Source: Mesorhizobium sp. WSM4313
Lineage (GTDB): Bacteria; Pseudomonadota; Alphaproteobacteria; Rhizobiales; Rhizobiaceae
DNA: 64,000 bases
Assembly (NCBI RefSeq): GCF_002294725.1
Contig: NZ_NSFT01000016.1
Span: 35,231 to 99,230, forward strand
Direction: 5' to 3'
Shown here piece after piece: positions 51,361 through 60,696 of the stretch (its first letter is position 1; every line of letters starts with the position of its first letter). The position numbers and the translations under genes were made by a program. The notes under the pieces are model-generated. The model saw only the letters and a program-made list of their open reading frames with translations, was not told the DNA's origin and made no database searches.

Positions 51361-52059
51361 ATGGTCGACACGACAGCCGATAGCGATCTGCTCGACTTGC
51401 GCAAGGGCCGCCCGGCGGCCGGGCAGGATCCCGTAAAACGGGCCCAGATCATCGAGGGCGCCCGCCGCGTCTTTATAGACAAGGGCTTTGAAGCGGCTTC
51501 GATGAACGACATCACGCGCGAGGCCGGCGTCTCCAAGGGGACGATCTACGTCTATTTTCAAAACAAGGAAGAGCTGTTCGAGGCGCTCATCGAGGAAGAG
51601 CGCGGCACCATCTTCAAGAACATGTATGAGGTGCTCGACCATTTCGACGACCTGCGCAAGACGCTGGTGAAGTTCGGCACCGTGCTTTCGCTGAAGATCA
51701 CCTCGGCCAAGGTCATCCAGGCCCAGCGCACCGTGGTCGGCGCGGCCGATCGGATTCCGGAGCTTGGCGCGCGCTTCTACGAACGCGGCCCCAAGCGCGG
51801 CCACGACAAGGTCATGGCCTTCCTCAACGAAGCCGTCGAACGCGGCCTGCTTCAGATCGCCGACGTCGACCTTGCCGCCTACCAGTTCACCGAGCTTTGC
51901 CTCGCCGGCCTGTTCCGCCAGTGCATCTTTTCCTATCGCACCAAAGCGCCGAGCCAGGCGGAGATCGAGCACGTCGTGACCTCCGGCGTCGAAGTGTTTC
52001 TCAAGGCCTATGCCACGGAAAAATTCTTCGCCGAGGAACGGGCGTTGCAATCGGCCTGA
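51361..52059 (+). CDS. TetR-family regulator of the EmrAB-like pump
   Basis: A 232-residue repressor. The N-terminal helix-turn-helix reads IIEGARRVFIDKGFEAASMN followed by DITREAGVSKGTIYVYFQNK; the ligand domain includes GTIFKNMYEVLDHFDDLRKT. The ATG at 51361 has AAGGAACG upstream; a longer frame to 51274 runs through operator 2 and is rejected. Divergent position and matched operators make control of the pump very likely. Inducers would be pump substrates such as phenolics or drugs. Confidence 0.93.
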   Translation: MVDTTADSDLLDLRKGRPAAGQDPVKRAQIIEGARRVFIDKGFEAASMNDITREAGVSKGTIYVYFQNKEELFEALIEEERGTIFKNMYEVLDHFDDLRKTLVKFGTVLSLKITSAKVIQAQRTVVGAADRIPELGARFYERGPKRGHDKVMAFLNEAVERGLLQIADVDLAAYQFTELCLAGLFRQCIFSYRTKAPSQAEIEHVVTSGVEVFLKAYATEKFFAEERALQSA

Positions 52060-52243
52060 CCGTTCGGGCATGCGGATTCCAGAGCGCAAAGGGCGAGCCT
52101 GAAGGGGTCGCGAGGCGTCGCCGCGAAATCCATCGGTGCGGTCTGCCTCGACCGCGAAGACCGGCCTGAAGACCCCCTCTCAAAATATCGATCGGCTTCG
52201 TCCGGCAGGCGCTTTCGGAAGAACCTGTTAACCATCGCTTCCT

Positions 52244-54748
52244 ATGTCTCGGGAGACGTTCAATCGGCGAGTCTCGAGTATGACATCCATGCGTTTCCCC
52301 CGTGCCAATCATCCCGGCGCCTCAGCCCACGACAGCGACGACGAACATCGCAATCCGCGGGAAACCGGGCGCCATGGCGCAGTCCCGCAAGCAGGGCAGG
52401 TCGTGCCGCTGCGAGTCTTGCCCGGGGCCGAATCGACCGCCGCTCGTGACGCATCGCCCGAATCGGCCGGCGACGATTTCGGCCTCCCCGCCTGGCAGAA
52501 CTATTTCTTCCTTGCGCCCAATGTGCGTTTCACGCGCACGCCGGACACCGACCTCGCCAGGCGGGCCGCTCCGCCGGAGGATGCCGCTCGGGGCAAGGCA
52601 TCTGCGGCCGAGCCCGTCCGGCCTGCGCCGCCGGCTCCGCCGCCAGCCGCTCCGGTCCGGAAAAGTTCCGCCGCTCCCGCCCCGGTGCCGATGCAAACCA
52701 GATCGATCCGCGCACCAGCCACTGTTGCCCCTGCCATCGTTCCGGCCGCAGCGGCCGCGCCGAGCCAGGCTGCTGCTCCGACACCAAAACCGCGCCTGAC
52801 CGGATTGCGCTGGTCCTATCTTTCCGATCATGCCTTTTTCGAGTTCGGCATGCCCTTTCTTGCCGAGCGCCTGGCGCGGGCGCGTCTGACTGAGGCCGGG
52901 CAGGCGCCTGCCGTTCCGGCGCAGCCACTGACGCAGCCGGTGCCGGCGCAGCGTCCGGCCGCGCAACCCGTCCAGCCCCGTGCCGCCTTCCCGGGCGAGG
53001 CGACGTCATTTTACCGGGTCATCGAATGGCGCTCCAACACGGCGGAGGCAAGTCCGATCTTGGCGCCCGTGCCGGCTCCGGCGGCCGCCCAACCGGCGCC
53101 TGCCAAGCCCATGCCGATCTCCGCCCCGGCAAGCGCCAGGAAAGCCAGGCAGGCACCATCGTTGCCCATGGCCGGCGAGGTCGAGCCGCTATCCGCGATG
53201 GGCGGCTACGAGCTTCCTTCGGAAGAGCTTTTGCAGATGCCGCCCGAGGGCCAGGGCTTCTACATGTCGCAGGAGCGGATGGAGCAGAATGCCGATCTGC
53301 TCGAAAGCGTGCTGGAGGATTTCGGCGTCAAGGGCGAGATCATCCATGTCCGGCCGGGGCCGGTCGTCACGCTCTACGAGTTCGAGCCGGCGCCGGGCGT
53401 GAAATCCAGCCGCGTCATCGGGCTCGCCGACGATATCGCCCGCTCCATGTCGGCCGTCTCGGCGCGTGTGGCCGTGGTGCCGGGCCGCAATGTCATCGGC
53501 ATCGAGCTGCCCAACGAGACGCGCGAGACCGTCTATTTCCGCGAGCTGATCGGCTCGGCCGGCTTCCGCAATACCTCCTGCAAGCTGGCGCTCGGCCTCG
53601 GCAAGACCATCGGCGGCGAACCGGTCATCGCCGAGCTCGCCAAGATGCCGCATCTGTTGGTGGCGGGCACCACCGGGTCGGGCAAGTCGGTCGCCATCAA
53701 CACCATGATCCTGTCGCTGCTCTTCAGGATGAAGCCGCAGGAATGCCGTCTCATCATGGTCGACCCCAAGATGCTGGAGCTCTCCGTCTATGACGGCATC
53801 CCGCATCTTTTGACGCCGGTCGTCACCGATCCGAAGAAGGCCGTCACGGCGCTGAAATGGGCGGTGCGCGAGATGGAGGACCGCTACCGCAAGATGGCGC
53901 GCCTCGGTGTGCGCAACATCGACGGCTACAACCAGCGCGCGGCCGGCGCCCGCGACAAGGGCGAGGTCGTGACCATGCAGGTGCAGGCCGGCTTCGAGAG
54001 GGGCACGGGCGAGCCGCTGTTCGAGGAGCGCGCGATCGACCTCGCGCCGATGCCCTACATCGTCATCATCGTCGACGAGATGGCCGACCTGATGATGGTG
54101 GCCGGCAAGGAGATCGAAGGCGCCATCCAGCGGCTGGCGCAGATGGCACGCGCCGCCGGAATCCATCTGATCATGGCGACGCAACGCCCGTCCGTCGATG
54201 TCATCACCGGCACGATCAAGGCCAATTTCCCCACCCGCATCTCCTTCCAGGTGACGTCGAAGATCGACAGCCGCACCATCCTCGGCGAGCAGGGCGCCGA
54301 GCAGCTGCTCGGCCAGGGCGACATGCTGCACATGGCCGGCGGCGGGCGCATTTCGCGCGTGCATGGCCCTTTCGTTTCCGATGTCGAGGTCGAGCATGTC
54401 GTGGCGCATCTGAAGGCGCAGGGACGTCCCGAATATCTCGACACCGTTACCGCCGACGAGGAAGAGGAACAGGAAGCGGCCGACACTGGCCCGGTCTTCG
54501 ACAAAAGCGCGATGGCCGAGGAGGATGGCGACGCGCTCTATGAGGAAGCCGTCAAAGTGGTCAAGCGCGACAAGAAGTGCTCGACCTCCTACATCCAGCG
54601 CCGCCTCGGCGTCGGCTACAACCGCGCCGCCTCATTGGTCGAGCGCATGGAGAAGGAAGGCCTGGTCGGCGCTCCCAACCATGTCGGCAAGCGCGAGATC
54701 CTCACCGGCCGGCGCGATCGCGAGCCGGAACGCGACGAGATGGATTGA
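52244..54748 (+). CDS. ftsK: FtsK/SpoIIIE-type DNA translocase lacking the membrane domain
   Basis: An 834-residue protein. The first ~330 residues are a disordered Pro/Ala/Gln-rich linker with no transmembrane helices. The motor follows: EGQGFYMSQERMEQNADLLE, GIELPNETRETVYFRELIGS, Walker A AGTTGSGKSVAIN near residue 483 and Walker B IVIIVDEMADLMMV near 606. The C-terminal gamma winged helix (CSTSYIQRRLGVGYNRAASL) reads KOPS-like DNA. Classic FtsK has four N-terminal spans; this one has none, so it must act in the cytoplasm or through a partner and is probably a second copy. The start is uncertain: the ATG at 52280 is an alternative. Confidence 0.9.
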   Translation: MSRETFNRRVSSMTSMRFPRANHPGASAHDSDDEHRNPRETGRHGAVPQAGQVVPLRVLPGAESTAARDASPESAGDDFGLPAWQNYFFLAPNVRFTRTPDTDLARRAAPPEDAARGKASAAEPVRPAPPAPPPAAPVRKSSAAPAPVPMQTRSIRAPATVAPAIVPAAAAAPSQAAAPTPKPRLTGLRWSYLSDHAFFEFGMPFLAERLARARLTEAGQAPAVPAQPLTQPVPAQRPAAQPVQPRAAFPGEATSFYRVIEWRSNTAEASPILAPVPAPAAAQPAPAKPMPISAPASARKARQAPSLPMAGEVEPLSAMGGYELPSEELLQMPPEGQGFYMSQERMEQNADLLESVLEDFGVKGEIIHVRPGPVVTLYEFEPAPGVKSSRVIGLADDIARSMSAVSARVAVVPGRNVIGIELPNETRETVYFRELIGSAGFRNTSCKLALGLGKTIGGEPVIAELAKMPHLLVAGTTGSGKSVAINTMILSLLFRMKPQECRLIMVDPKMLELSVYDGIPHLLTPVVTDPKKAVTALKWAVREMEDRYRKMARLGVRNIDGYNQRAAGARDKGEVVTMQVQAGFERGTGEPLFEERAIDLAPMPYIVIIVDEMADLMMVAGKEIEGAIQRLAQMARAAGIHLIMATQRPSVDVITGTIKANFPTRISFQVTSKIDSRTILGEQGAEQLLGQGDMLHMAGGGRISRVHGPFVSDVEVEHVVAHLKAQGRPEYLDTVTADEEEEQEAADTGPVFDKSAMAEEDGDALYEEAVKVVKRDKKCSTSYIQRRLGVGYNRAASLVERMEKEGLVGAPNHVGKREILTGRRDREPERDEMD

Positions 54749-54778
54749 TCCTGAGGGATCGGTCCCTGGCGGGCGGCG

Positions 54779-55465
54779 TCAGCCGCCGTTCGCCACAAGG
54801 GCGATGGCGGCGCGCAGTTCCTCCAAGCCCTCGGCTTTTTCCGACGAGGTGGCCAGCACCAGTGGAAACGCCGCCGGCCGCTTCTTGATCTTGGCCAGCG
54901 TCTCCTCGATCAGCCTCGGCACGCCGGCGGCCTTGATCTTGTCGGTCTTGGTCAGCACCACCTGGTAGGACACTGCCGCCTTGTCGAGCAGGGTCAGCAC
55001 TTCCTCGTCCTTGGCCTTGATGCCGTGGCGCGCGTCGATCAGCACATAGACGCGCTTCAGCGTCACGCGGCCCTGCAGATATTCGTAGATCAGCTTGGTC
55101 CACTCATCGACCTTGTCCTTCGGCGCGCTGGCATAGCCGTAGCCCGGCATGTCGACCAGCGCCATCGGCGGCAAGTCGGCGCCCTCGCCGGAAAAGCCGT
55201 CGGGCACGAAATAGTTGAGCTCCTGTGTGCGGCCCGGCGTGTTCGACGTCCGCGCCAGGCCCTTGTGCCCGACCAGCGCGTTGATCAGCGACGATTTGCC
55301 GACATTGGAACGGCCGGCGAAGGCGATCTCCGGCGGGCCTTCCGGGGGCAGGAACTTCATCGACGGCACGCCGCGGATGAAGACCCAGCCACGGGTGAAC
55401 AGCTCCGGGCTGATCGCCGTTTCGTTCGGGGTCTTGTCGTTTGTCATTTTTTCGGGCGCGTTCAA
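54779..55465 (-). CDS. engB: Ribosome biogenesis GTPase (YihA/YsxC/EngB)
   Basis: A 228-residue GTPase needed for large ribosomal subunit assembly. G1 is AGRSNVGKSSLINAL near residue 49, G2-region TSNTPGRTQ near 73, G3 DMPGYGYASAPK near 106, G4 LTKTDK near 172 and the final SSEKAEGLEEL. It begins with a short extension (MNAPEKMTNDKTPNE). Its start overlaps the stop of the acetyltransferase gene upstream (4 bp), so they are translated together. Confidence 0.95.
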   Translation of the reverse strand: MNAPEKMTNDKTPNETAISPELFTRGWVFIRGVPSMKFLPPEGPPEIAFAGRSNVGKSSLINALVGHKGLARTSNTPGRTQELNYFVPDGFSGEGADLPPMALVDMPGYGYASAPKDKVDEWTKLIYEYLQGRVTLKRVYVLIDARHGIKAKDEEVLTLLDKAAVSYQVVLTKTDKIKAAGVPRLIEETLAKIKKRPAAFPLVLATSSEKAEGLEELRAAIALVANGG

Positions 55466-56100
55466 ACCGCTGCCTCCACCCTGGAAATGTCGGCGCCGCG
55501 GATGGCGTTGAGGTTACGGCTGATCTTGTCGACCGGCCAGTCCCACCAGGCCGCCTTCAATAGCCGCCGCACCGTGAATTCATCGAAGCGCATCTTCACC
55601 ACCCTGGCCGCATTGCCGGCCACGATCGCATAAGGCGGCACGTCGTGCGTGACAACCGATTTCGCCGCGACAATGGCGCCGTCGCCCACCGTCACGCCCG
55701 GCATGATCACCGCATCCATGCCGATCCACACGTCATTGCGGATCGTGGTGTCGCCGCGGATCTCCTTCGACCAGGTCTGCGGGTCGAAGCCTTCCTCCCA
55801 GCCATGGCCGAAGATGTTGAACGGATAGGTCGAGAAGCCCGACATGGCGTGGTTGGCGCCGTTCATGATGAAACGCGCGCCTTCGGCTATGGCGCAGAAC
55901 TTGCCGATGATCAGCTTGTCGCCGATGAAGTCGTAGTGATGCAACACGCATTTCTCGGCGAATTTGTCGGGACCGTCGGGGTCGTCATAATAGGTGAAGT
56001 CGCCGATCTCGATGTTGGGCGACGTCACAAGTCCCTTCAGGAAACCGACGCGCGGATGCATCGCAATCGGATGCTTGACGTTGGGATTGGGTCCGGTCAT
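55462..56100 (-). CDS. CatB/Vat-type xenobiotic acetyltransferase
   Basis: A 212-residue hexapeptide-repeat acetyltransferase of the chloramphenicol/streptogramin type. It shows SPNIEIGDFTYYDDPDGPDK near residue 26, the active-region HHYDFIGDKLIIGKFCAIAE, INGANHAMSGFSTYPFNIFG-like NGANHAMSGFSTYPFNIFGH and repeats TTIRNDVWIGMDAVIMPGVT. The catalytic His is that of NHAMSGF. Whether it inactivates a drug or acetylates a sugar or natural compound cannot be told; chromosomal members in rhizobia are often not resistance genes. Co-transcribed with engB. Confidence 0.88.
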   Translation of the reverse strand: MTGPNPNVKHPIAMHPRVGFLKGLVTSPNIEIGDFTYYDDPDGPDKFAEKCVLHHYDFIGDKLIIGKFCAIAEGARFIMNGANHAMSGFSTYPFNIFGHGWEEGFDPQTWSKEIRGDTTIRNDVWIGMDAVIMPGVTVGDGAIVAAKSVVTHDVPPYAIVAGNAARVVKMRFDEFTVRRLLKAAWWDWPVDKISRNLNAIRGADISRVEAAV

Positions 56101-56253
56101 CGCGGTCCTTTGCAGGCGGGTTTGGGCGCGGTCGGCGCGCGATCAAACTAACGCGATCCTTCGACGGGACCAACCGTTCAATGGCTGCCGCGACAGATCG
56201 CGATCGGATTGAAAAGGGCGCTGTCTCCAACGTCCGCGCCAATAGCGCCCCGA

Positions 56254-56958
56254 TCAACCCACCGCCACTTTCAGCCACAGCGCCTTTTCGCCGAGCGTCG
56301 CGACCAGCCCCGCATGCGCCGCCCGATCCGTTTCACTGAGCCGCGGCGGCAGGGCGATCGGCCGGGCGCCGATCGAGATGTCGATATCGGCCACCTCGCC
56401 GGCGCCGTTCATGTGCACCGCCACGGACTCCAGCACCAGCGCCGCCTGCTTGCCGCCGATGAGCTCGATATAGACCTCGGCCAGCAATTCGGAGTCGAGC
56501 AGCGCGCCGTGCTTGGTGCGGCGGGTGTTGTCGATGCCGTAGCGCCGGCAGAGCGCGTCGAGCGAGTTCGGTCCCATCGGATGCTTGCGGCGCGCCAGCG
56601 CCAGCGTGTCGACCACGCGGCCGGGATCGATGGCCGCTTGCTCGAGCCGGCTGAATTCTAGATTGAGGAAGCCGATATCGAAGGTTGCGTTGTGGGCGAT
56701 CAACTTGGCGCCGTCGGTGAAGTCCAGCCATTCCTGCGCGATTTCGGCGAAGGTCGGCTTGCCGACCAGGTCGGCGGCGCTGATGCCGTGCACGGCCTGC
56801 GCCTCGGCATGGATCGCGCGCCCCTGCGGATTGATGAATTTGTGGAAGGTCCGGCCGGTCGGGAAGCGGTTGACCAGCTCGACACCGCCAAGCTCGATGA
56901 TGCGGTCGTCGCGCAAATCGAGGCCGGTGGTTTCCGTATCGAAGATGATCTCACGCAT
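56254..56958 (-). CDS. dnaQ: DNA polymerase III epsilon subunit (proofreading exonuclease)
   Basis: A 234-residue 3'-5' exonuclease. Exo I is REIIFDTETTGLD at the N-terminus (DxE), Exo II LIAHNATFDIGFLNLE near residue 90 and Exo III KHGALLDSELLAEVYIEL near 157 (HxxxxxD). The C-terminal tail probably binds the polymerase alpha subunit. The frame extends to 56997, but MREIIFDTETTGLD at 56958 is the natural start. It sits next to coaE and aroE in the origin-proximal core. Confidence 0.95.
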   Translation of the reverse strand: MREIIFDTETTGLDLRDDRIIELGGVELVNRFPTGRTFHKFINPQGRAIHAEAQAVHGISAADLVGKPTFAEIAQEWLDFTDGAKLIAHNATFDIGFLNLEFSRLEQAAIDPGRVVDTLALARRKHPMGPNSLDALCRRYGIDNTRRTKHGALLDSELLAEVYIELIGGKQAALVLESVAVHMNGAGEVADIDISIGARPIALPPRLSETDRAAHAGLVATLGEKALWLKVAVG

Positions 56959-57140
56959 TCGAATCAGTTCGCTTCCCAAACGAGCAGAATCATACACCAG
57001 AACAAAATGGCAATGGGGACTGGTGACGGCCTAACGCCTGACCTCCGAAAAATGGGAATCGATTTTCGGAAAAGGATCATGCGCAAAATCAAAGCGTTAC
57101 AGCGTCCTTTGCGCGTCCGAACGGGCGCGCGGCTGTAATG

Positions 57141-57746
57141 TCAAGAGCCGGCTTTGCCGGACTTTTCCCCTGAGAGTTCGGCGACGATCGCCTCGACCGC
57201 CTTTCGCGCGGCGTCGAAGCCATGGCCGGTGTCGATGATGAAATCGGCCAGGCGGCGCTTTTCGGCGTCGGGCACCTGCCTGGCGAGGATGGATGAAAAC
57301 TTCTCCTCGCTCATGCCCGGCCTGGCGAGCACGCGCTCACGCTGGATTTCAGGCGACGCGCTGACGACCACGACCTTGTCGACGCGGCTGCGGCCGCCGG
57401 TTTCGAACAGCAGCGGGATGTCGAGCACGGCAAGCCGCGCGCCGGCGGCGCGATGCTTTGCGAGAAACGCGTCGGCGTCGGCGCGCACCAGCGGGTGAAT
57501 GATTGCCTCGAGCCGCTTCAGGGCGGCCGGATCGGCGAGCACCTTTTCGGCCAGCTTGACCCGATCGACCGCGCCGGCTTGCGTCGTGCCCGGAAAGGCC
57601 GCCTCGACCAGAGGGGCGGCCTTGCCGGAATAAAGGCGATGCACGGTCTCGTCGGAATCATGCACCGGCACGCCGGCCTCGGCGAACATTTTCGCCGTGG
57701 TGGACTTGCCCATGCCGATCGATCCGGTGAGGCCGAGCACGATCAT
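57141..57746 (-). CDS. coaE: Dephospho-CoA kinase
   Basis: A 201-residue P-loop kinase that completes coenzyme A synthesis. The P-loop is GLTGSIGMGKSTTAKMF near residue 4; VPVHDSDETVHRLY follows near 26, and LAVLDIPLLFETGG near 108 is the substrate-site sequence. Its ATG overlaps the aroE stop by one base (TGATG), so translation is coupled. The stop lies 182 bp before dnaQ, in a gap with no clear gene. Confidence 0.96.
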   Translation of the reverse strand: MIVLGLTGSIGMGKSTTAKMFAEAGVPVHDSDETVHRLYSGKAAPLVEAAFPGTTQAGAVDRVKLAEKVLADPAALKRLEAIIHPLVRADADAFLAKHRAAGARLAVLDIPLLFETGGRSRVDKVVVVSASPEIQRERVLARPGMSEEKFSSILARQVPDAEKRRLADFIIDTGHGFDAARKAVEAIVAELSGEKSGKAGS

Positions 57747-58579
57747 CAGCGGCCCTCGATGTCGGCGACGATCATGCGCCGCAATTCGGGCGTCACTTCG
57801 GGTTTCCTGCCGAACCAGCGTTCGAAACCTGGCACGGCCTGATGCAGCAGCATGCCGAGACCATCGACCGTCTTCAGGCCGCGCGCCCTGGCGGCGGCAA
57901 GCAAGGGCGTTTCCAACGGCACATAGACAATGTCGGTGACGATGGCATGGTCCGGCAAGCCGGCCGGATCGGCGGAGAGCGTGGCGTCACCATGCATGCC
58001 GAGCGAGGTGGTGTTGATCAGCAGGCCGGCATCGGCAAGCAGCTCACTGAGCGCGCCCGCGCCATGCGCCGAGACCCCGGCGCCGAAATGGCGGCTGAGT
58101 TCCTCGGCTCTCGCGAGCGTCCGATTGACGATGCGGATATCCTTGACGCCACGCTCCTTCAGCGCATGGATGACCGCGCGGGAGGCGCCGCCGGCGCCCA
58201 GAACCACGGCCGGCCCATTGGCCGCCCAGCCCGGCGCATGCTCATCGAGGTTGGCGGCGAAGCCGTAGCCGTCCGTGTTGCCGCCACACAGAATGCCATC
58301 CTCGAACCACAACGTGTTGACCGCGCCGATTTCATCGGCCGCATGGTCTCGGCGGGCCACTCCGGCGAAAGCGGCTTCCTTGTGCGGAATGGTGACGTTG
58401 CCGCCGCGGTAGCCGTTCTCGCCGAGAGATTTCAGAAAGGCGGCGAAATCCGCCGGCGCGACGTCGATCGCTTCATAGCTGCCGTCGATGCCGTATTTGG
58501 CCAGCCAGTAGCCGTGGATCTTCGGCGAGCGCGAATGGGCGATCGGATGTCCGGTGACGAAGGCCTTTTTCTCAGCCAT
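57746..58579 (-). CDS. aroE: Shikimate dehydrogenase
   Basis: A 277-residue NADPH enzyme that reduces 3-dehydroshikimate. The substrate domain has HPIAHSRSPKIHGYWLAKYG at the start, GGNVTIPHKEAAF near residue 60 with the catalytic Lys and GAVNTLWFEDG near 84; the nucleotide domain has VVLGAGGASRAVIHAL near 127. The start overlaps the maf stop by 8 bp. maf-aroE-coaE is the usual order near the alphaproteobacterial origin. Confidence 0.96.
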   Translation of the reverse strand: MAEKKAFVTGHPIAHSRSPKIHGYWLAKYGIDGSYEAIDVAPADFAAFLKSLGENGYRGGNVTIPHKEAAFAGVARRDHAADEIGAVNTLWFEDGILCGGNTDGYGFAANLDEHAPGWAANGPAVVLGAGGASRAVIHALKERGVKDIRIVNRTLARAEELSRHFGAGVSAHGAGALSELLADAGLLINTTSLGMHGDATLSADPAGLPDHAIVTDIVYVPLETPLLAAARARGLKTVDGLGMLLHQAVPGFERWFGRKPEVTPELRRMIVADIEGR

Positions 58580-59171
58580 CGATGGCTCCCAATGCGCGCA
58601 ACTCCTTCAGCAGCGGCAGCAGCGGCAGGCCGACGATGGTGAAATAATCGCCCTCGATCTTCTCGAACAGCTGAATGCCTTCGCCCTCGATCTGATAGGC
58701 GCCGACGCTGGACAGCGCCTTGGCGCCGACGCGGGCCAGGTGCCTGCCGATGAAGCCGGGGTCGAGCTTGCGCATGGTGAGGCTCACGACGCCGACATGG
58801 CGCCACAGCACTGCGCCGTCGCGGCAAAGCACGGCGGCGCTGTTCAACTGATGCGTCTTGCCGGACAAGGCCAGAAGATGGCGGCGGGCGCCTTCCATGT
58901 CGGCGGGCTTATGAAAGATCTCGTCGCCCAGCGACAGGGTCTGGTCGCAGCCGAGCACCAGGGTGCCCGGCTTGCGCTCGCTGACCTCGGTCGCCTTGGC
59001 CTCGGCCAGGATCGACGCGACGTCCTCGGGCGAAGCGCCGCTGTCCTTCAGCGGAGCCTCGAGCGCACGCTCGTCGACATTTGCCGGCACCGCCTCGATG
59101 TCGAGGCCGGCGCTGACGAGCATCGCCTTCCTGTACGGGCTGCCCGAAGCGAGGATGATTTTCTCGGCCAT
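58572..59171 (-). CDS. maf: Maf-family nucleotide pyrophosphatase
   Basis: A 199-residue Maf/YhdE-like enzyme that removes non-canonical nucleotides (dTTP/UTP or modified forms in relatives). Motifs: ILASGSPYRKAML at the start, NVDERALEAP near residue 30, LVLGCDQTLSLG near 72 and DYFTIVGLPLLPLL at the end. The frame extends to 59270, but MAEKIILASGSPYR at 59171 is the family start. It is the first gene of the maf-aroE-coaE unit. Confidence 0.94.
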   Translation of the reverse strand: MAEKIILASGSPYRKAMLVSAGLDIEAVPANVDERALEAPLKDSGASPEDVASILAEAKATEVSERKPGTLVLGCDQTLSLGDEIFHKPADMEGARRHLLALSGKTHQLNSAAVLCRDGAVLWRHVGVVSLTMRKLDPGFIGRHLARVGAKALSSVGAYQIEGEGIQLFEKIEGDYFTIVGLPLLPLLKELRALGAIDG

Positions 59172-59261
59172 GATTTTCGCCCAACTAGCTTCCTGACGCT
59201 GTTGACCCATCGTTTGTCTGAGGCCAGCACAAACTTTGGAGAATGGCCGAAGCCTTACGAA

Positions 59262-59449
59262 CTTCGTCATCCTAGGGCGAAGCAGGAGCGAAGCTCCGTC
59301 GCGAAGACCCTAGGATCCATGCCATAACCTCAGCCGAGGGGCGCAGCGGAGCAGAATTCTACACCGTCGCAACAATTCGACGTCACGGCATGGATCCTAG
59401 GGTCTACGCCGCGTCGCTTCGCTCCTTGCTCCGCCCTAGGATGACGAAG
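59262..59449. repeat. ~187-bp palindromic interspersed repeat, copy D
   Basis: Ends CTTCGTCATCCTAGGGCG and CGCCCTAGGATGACGAAG are near-perfect reverse complements; GCAGAATTCTAC is in the middle. It fills the 303-bp gap between the PPDK regulatory protein gene and maf. Confidence 0.8.
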
Positions 59450-59474
59450 CGGCCGGCGTCTCGGCAAATCCCAG

Positions 59475-60296
59475 TTAGCGCGTCTTGCCCCGCAGGGCAA
59501 CGATAGCGGCCGCCGTTTCCTCGATGGAGCGGCGGCTGACATCGATCATCGGCCAGCCATGACGCGTGCAAAGCTGGCGGGCATAGGCGAGCTCCTCGTT
59601 GATCGCGGCGCGGTCGACATAATCGGTCGGCACGAAGGCGGCGCTGTTGCCGAGGATACGGTTTTGCCTCACATGCGAGATGCGCTCGGCCGTGGCGACC
59701 AGGCCGACGACCAAAGGCGTCTTGGCGGCGATCAGGCTTTCGGGCAGCGGCACCCCGAGCACGATCGGGATATTGGCGGTCTTGATGCCGCGATTGGCGA
59801 GATAGATGCTGGTCGGCGTCTTCGAGGTGCGCGAAATGCCGATCAGCACGATGTCGGCATCGTCCATATTGGCCGGCAGCTGGCCGTCATCATGCTCCAT
59901 GGTGAAGTTCAAGGCATCGATGCGGCGGAAATATTCGGCGTCGAGCACGTGCTGGGCGCCGACGCGGCGACCGGCAGGCGTGCCGAGATAGGACTGGAAG
60001 ACGGTCAGCACCGGTTCCAGCACCGAGACGCAAGGCAGGCCCATCGCAGCGCAGCGCTCATCGATCGAGCGCGCCAGCTTCTGGTCGACCACCGTATAGA
60101 GAATGATGCCGGGCTCCTCCTCGATGTCCTCGAAGACCTTGGCTATCTGCTTTTCCGTGCGGATCAGCGGATAGATGTGCTCGATGGCGCGCGCATCCTT
60201 GTATTGGGCGGACGCCGCGCGGCCGGCCGCCAGCAGCGTCTCGCCGGTGGCGTCGGAGATCAGATGCAGATGGAAGAAGCTCTGAGGTTTGTTCAC
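59475..60296 (-). CDS. Pyruvate, phosphate dikinase regulatory protein (DUF299)
   Basis: A 273-residue bifunctional kinase/phosphotransferase that switches PPDK on and off by ADP-dependent phosphorylation. The start region is FHLHLISDATGETL, and the P-loop-like motif is IVLIGISRTSKTPTSIYLA near residue 150; VGLVATAERISHVRQNR follows. The GTG start at 60296 overlaps a DnaA-box-like sequence (TTGTTCACA, 60289-60297), so the gene begins inside the origin region. Confidence 0.93.
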   Translation of the reverse strand: MNKPQSFFHLHLISDATGETLLAAGRAASAQYKDARAIEHIYPLIRTEKQIAKVFEDIEEEPGIILYTVVDQKLARSIDERCAAMGLPCVSVLEPVLTVFQSYLGTPAGRRVGAQHVLDAEYFRRIDALNFTMEHDDGQLPANMDDADIVLIGISRTSKTPTSIYLANRGIKTANIPIVLGVPLPESLIAAKTPLVVGLVATAERISHVRQNRILGNSAAFVPTDYVDRAAINEELAYARQLCTRHGWPMIDVSRRSIEETAAAIVALRGKTR

Positions 60297-60696
60297 AGGG
60301 AATGGGTCCAGGCTGTGGGCAATTGTGGACAAGGCTGGATGGGCAAGCCTTGGGCAAGGAAGCGACTGTATCAGATGGCCGCTTGTCCACAATTCGACCC
60401 GCTGTAGGCTTTGTCGCGGCGTTGGGGACAAAACCGGGGATCAAGTTTTCTTGGCCGATCTCATCCACAGGGCGAGATTCGGAACGGTAAGTCCAAGCTT
60501 TTGACTCCAAAGCTGGAATCCGCTTCGTCCCCAGAACCCTCCAAATTGCGGAAGCGAGTACGCGACAATATGCTGACTGGCCTTTTCGAGCCGCAGGCTG
60601 GACAGGTCGCAACCATCACAACCAACAGACTCTTAGAATCAGAAGACTCTTTTAAAATAGATATTTGATTTAAGAGAACCGGAGAGGCGGACGGAG
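60289..60696. other. Probable chromosomal replication origin (oriC)
   Basis: The gap between the PPDK regulatory protein gene and hemE. DnaA-box-like 9-mers: TTGTTCACA (60289), TTGTCCACA reversed (60324-60332), TTGTCCACA (60383-60391) and TCATCCACA (60461-60469). Six GANTC sites, targets of the CcrM methylase, crowd 60476-60649 (60476, 60503, 60516, 60628, 60636, 60645), far above chance (about one per 256 bp). An AT-rich tract (60643-60674, TCTTTTAAAATAGATATTTG) could be the unwinding site. The Caulobacter origin lies next to hemE too. I see no gene in it. Confidence 0.8.

Noticed and set aside
60652..60673. CtrA-binding site in the origin region
   Set aside because: Two TTAA half-sites are present, but the spacer is 14 bp and not the required 7 bp.
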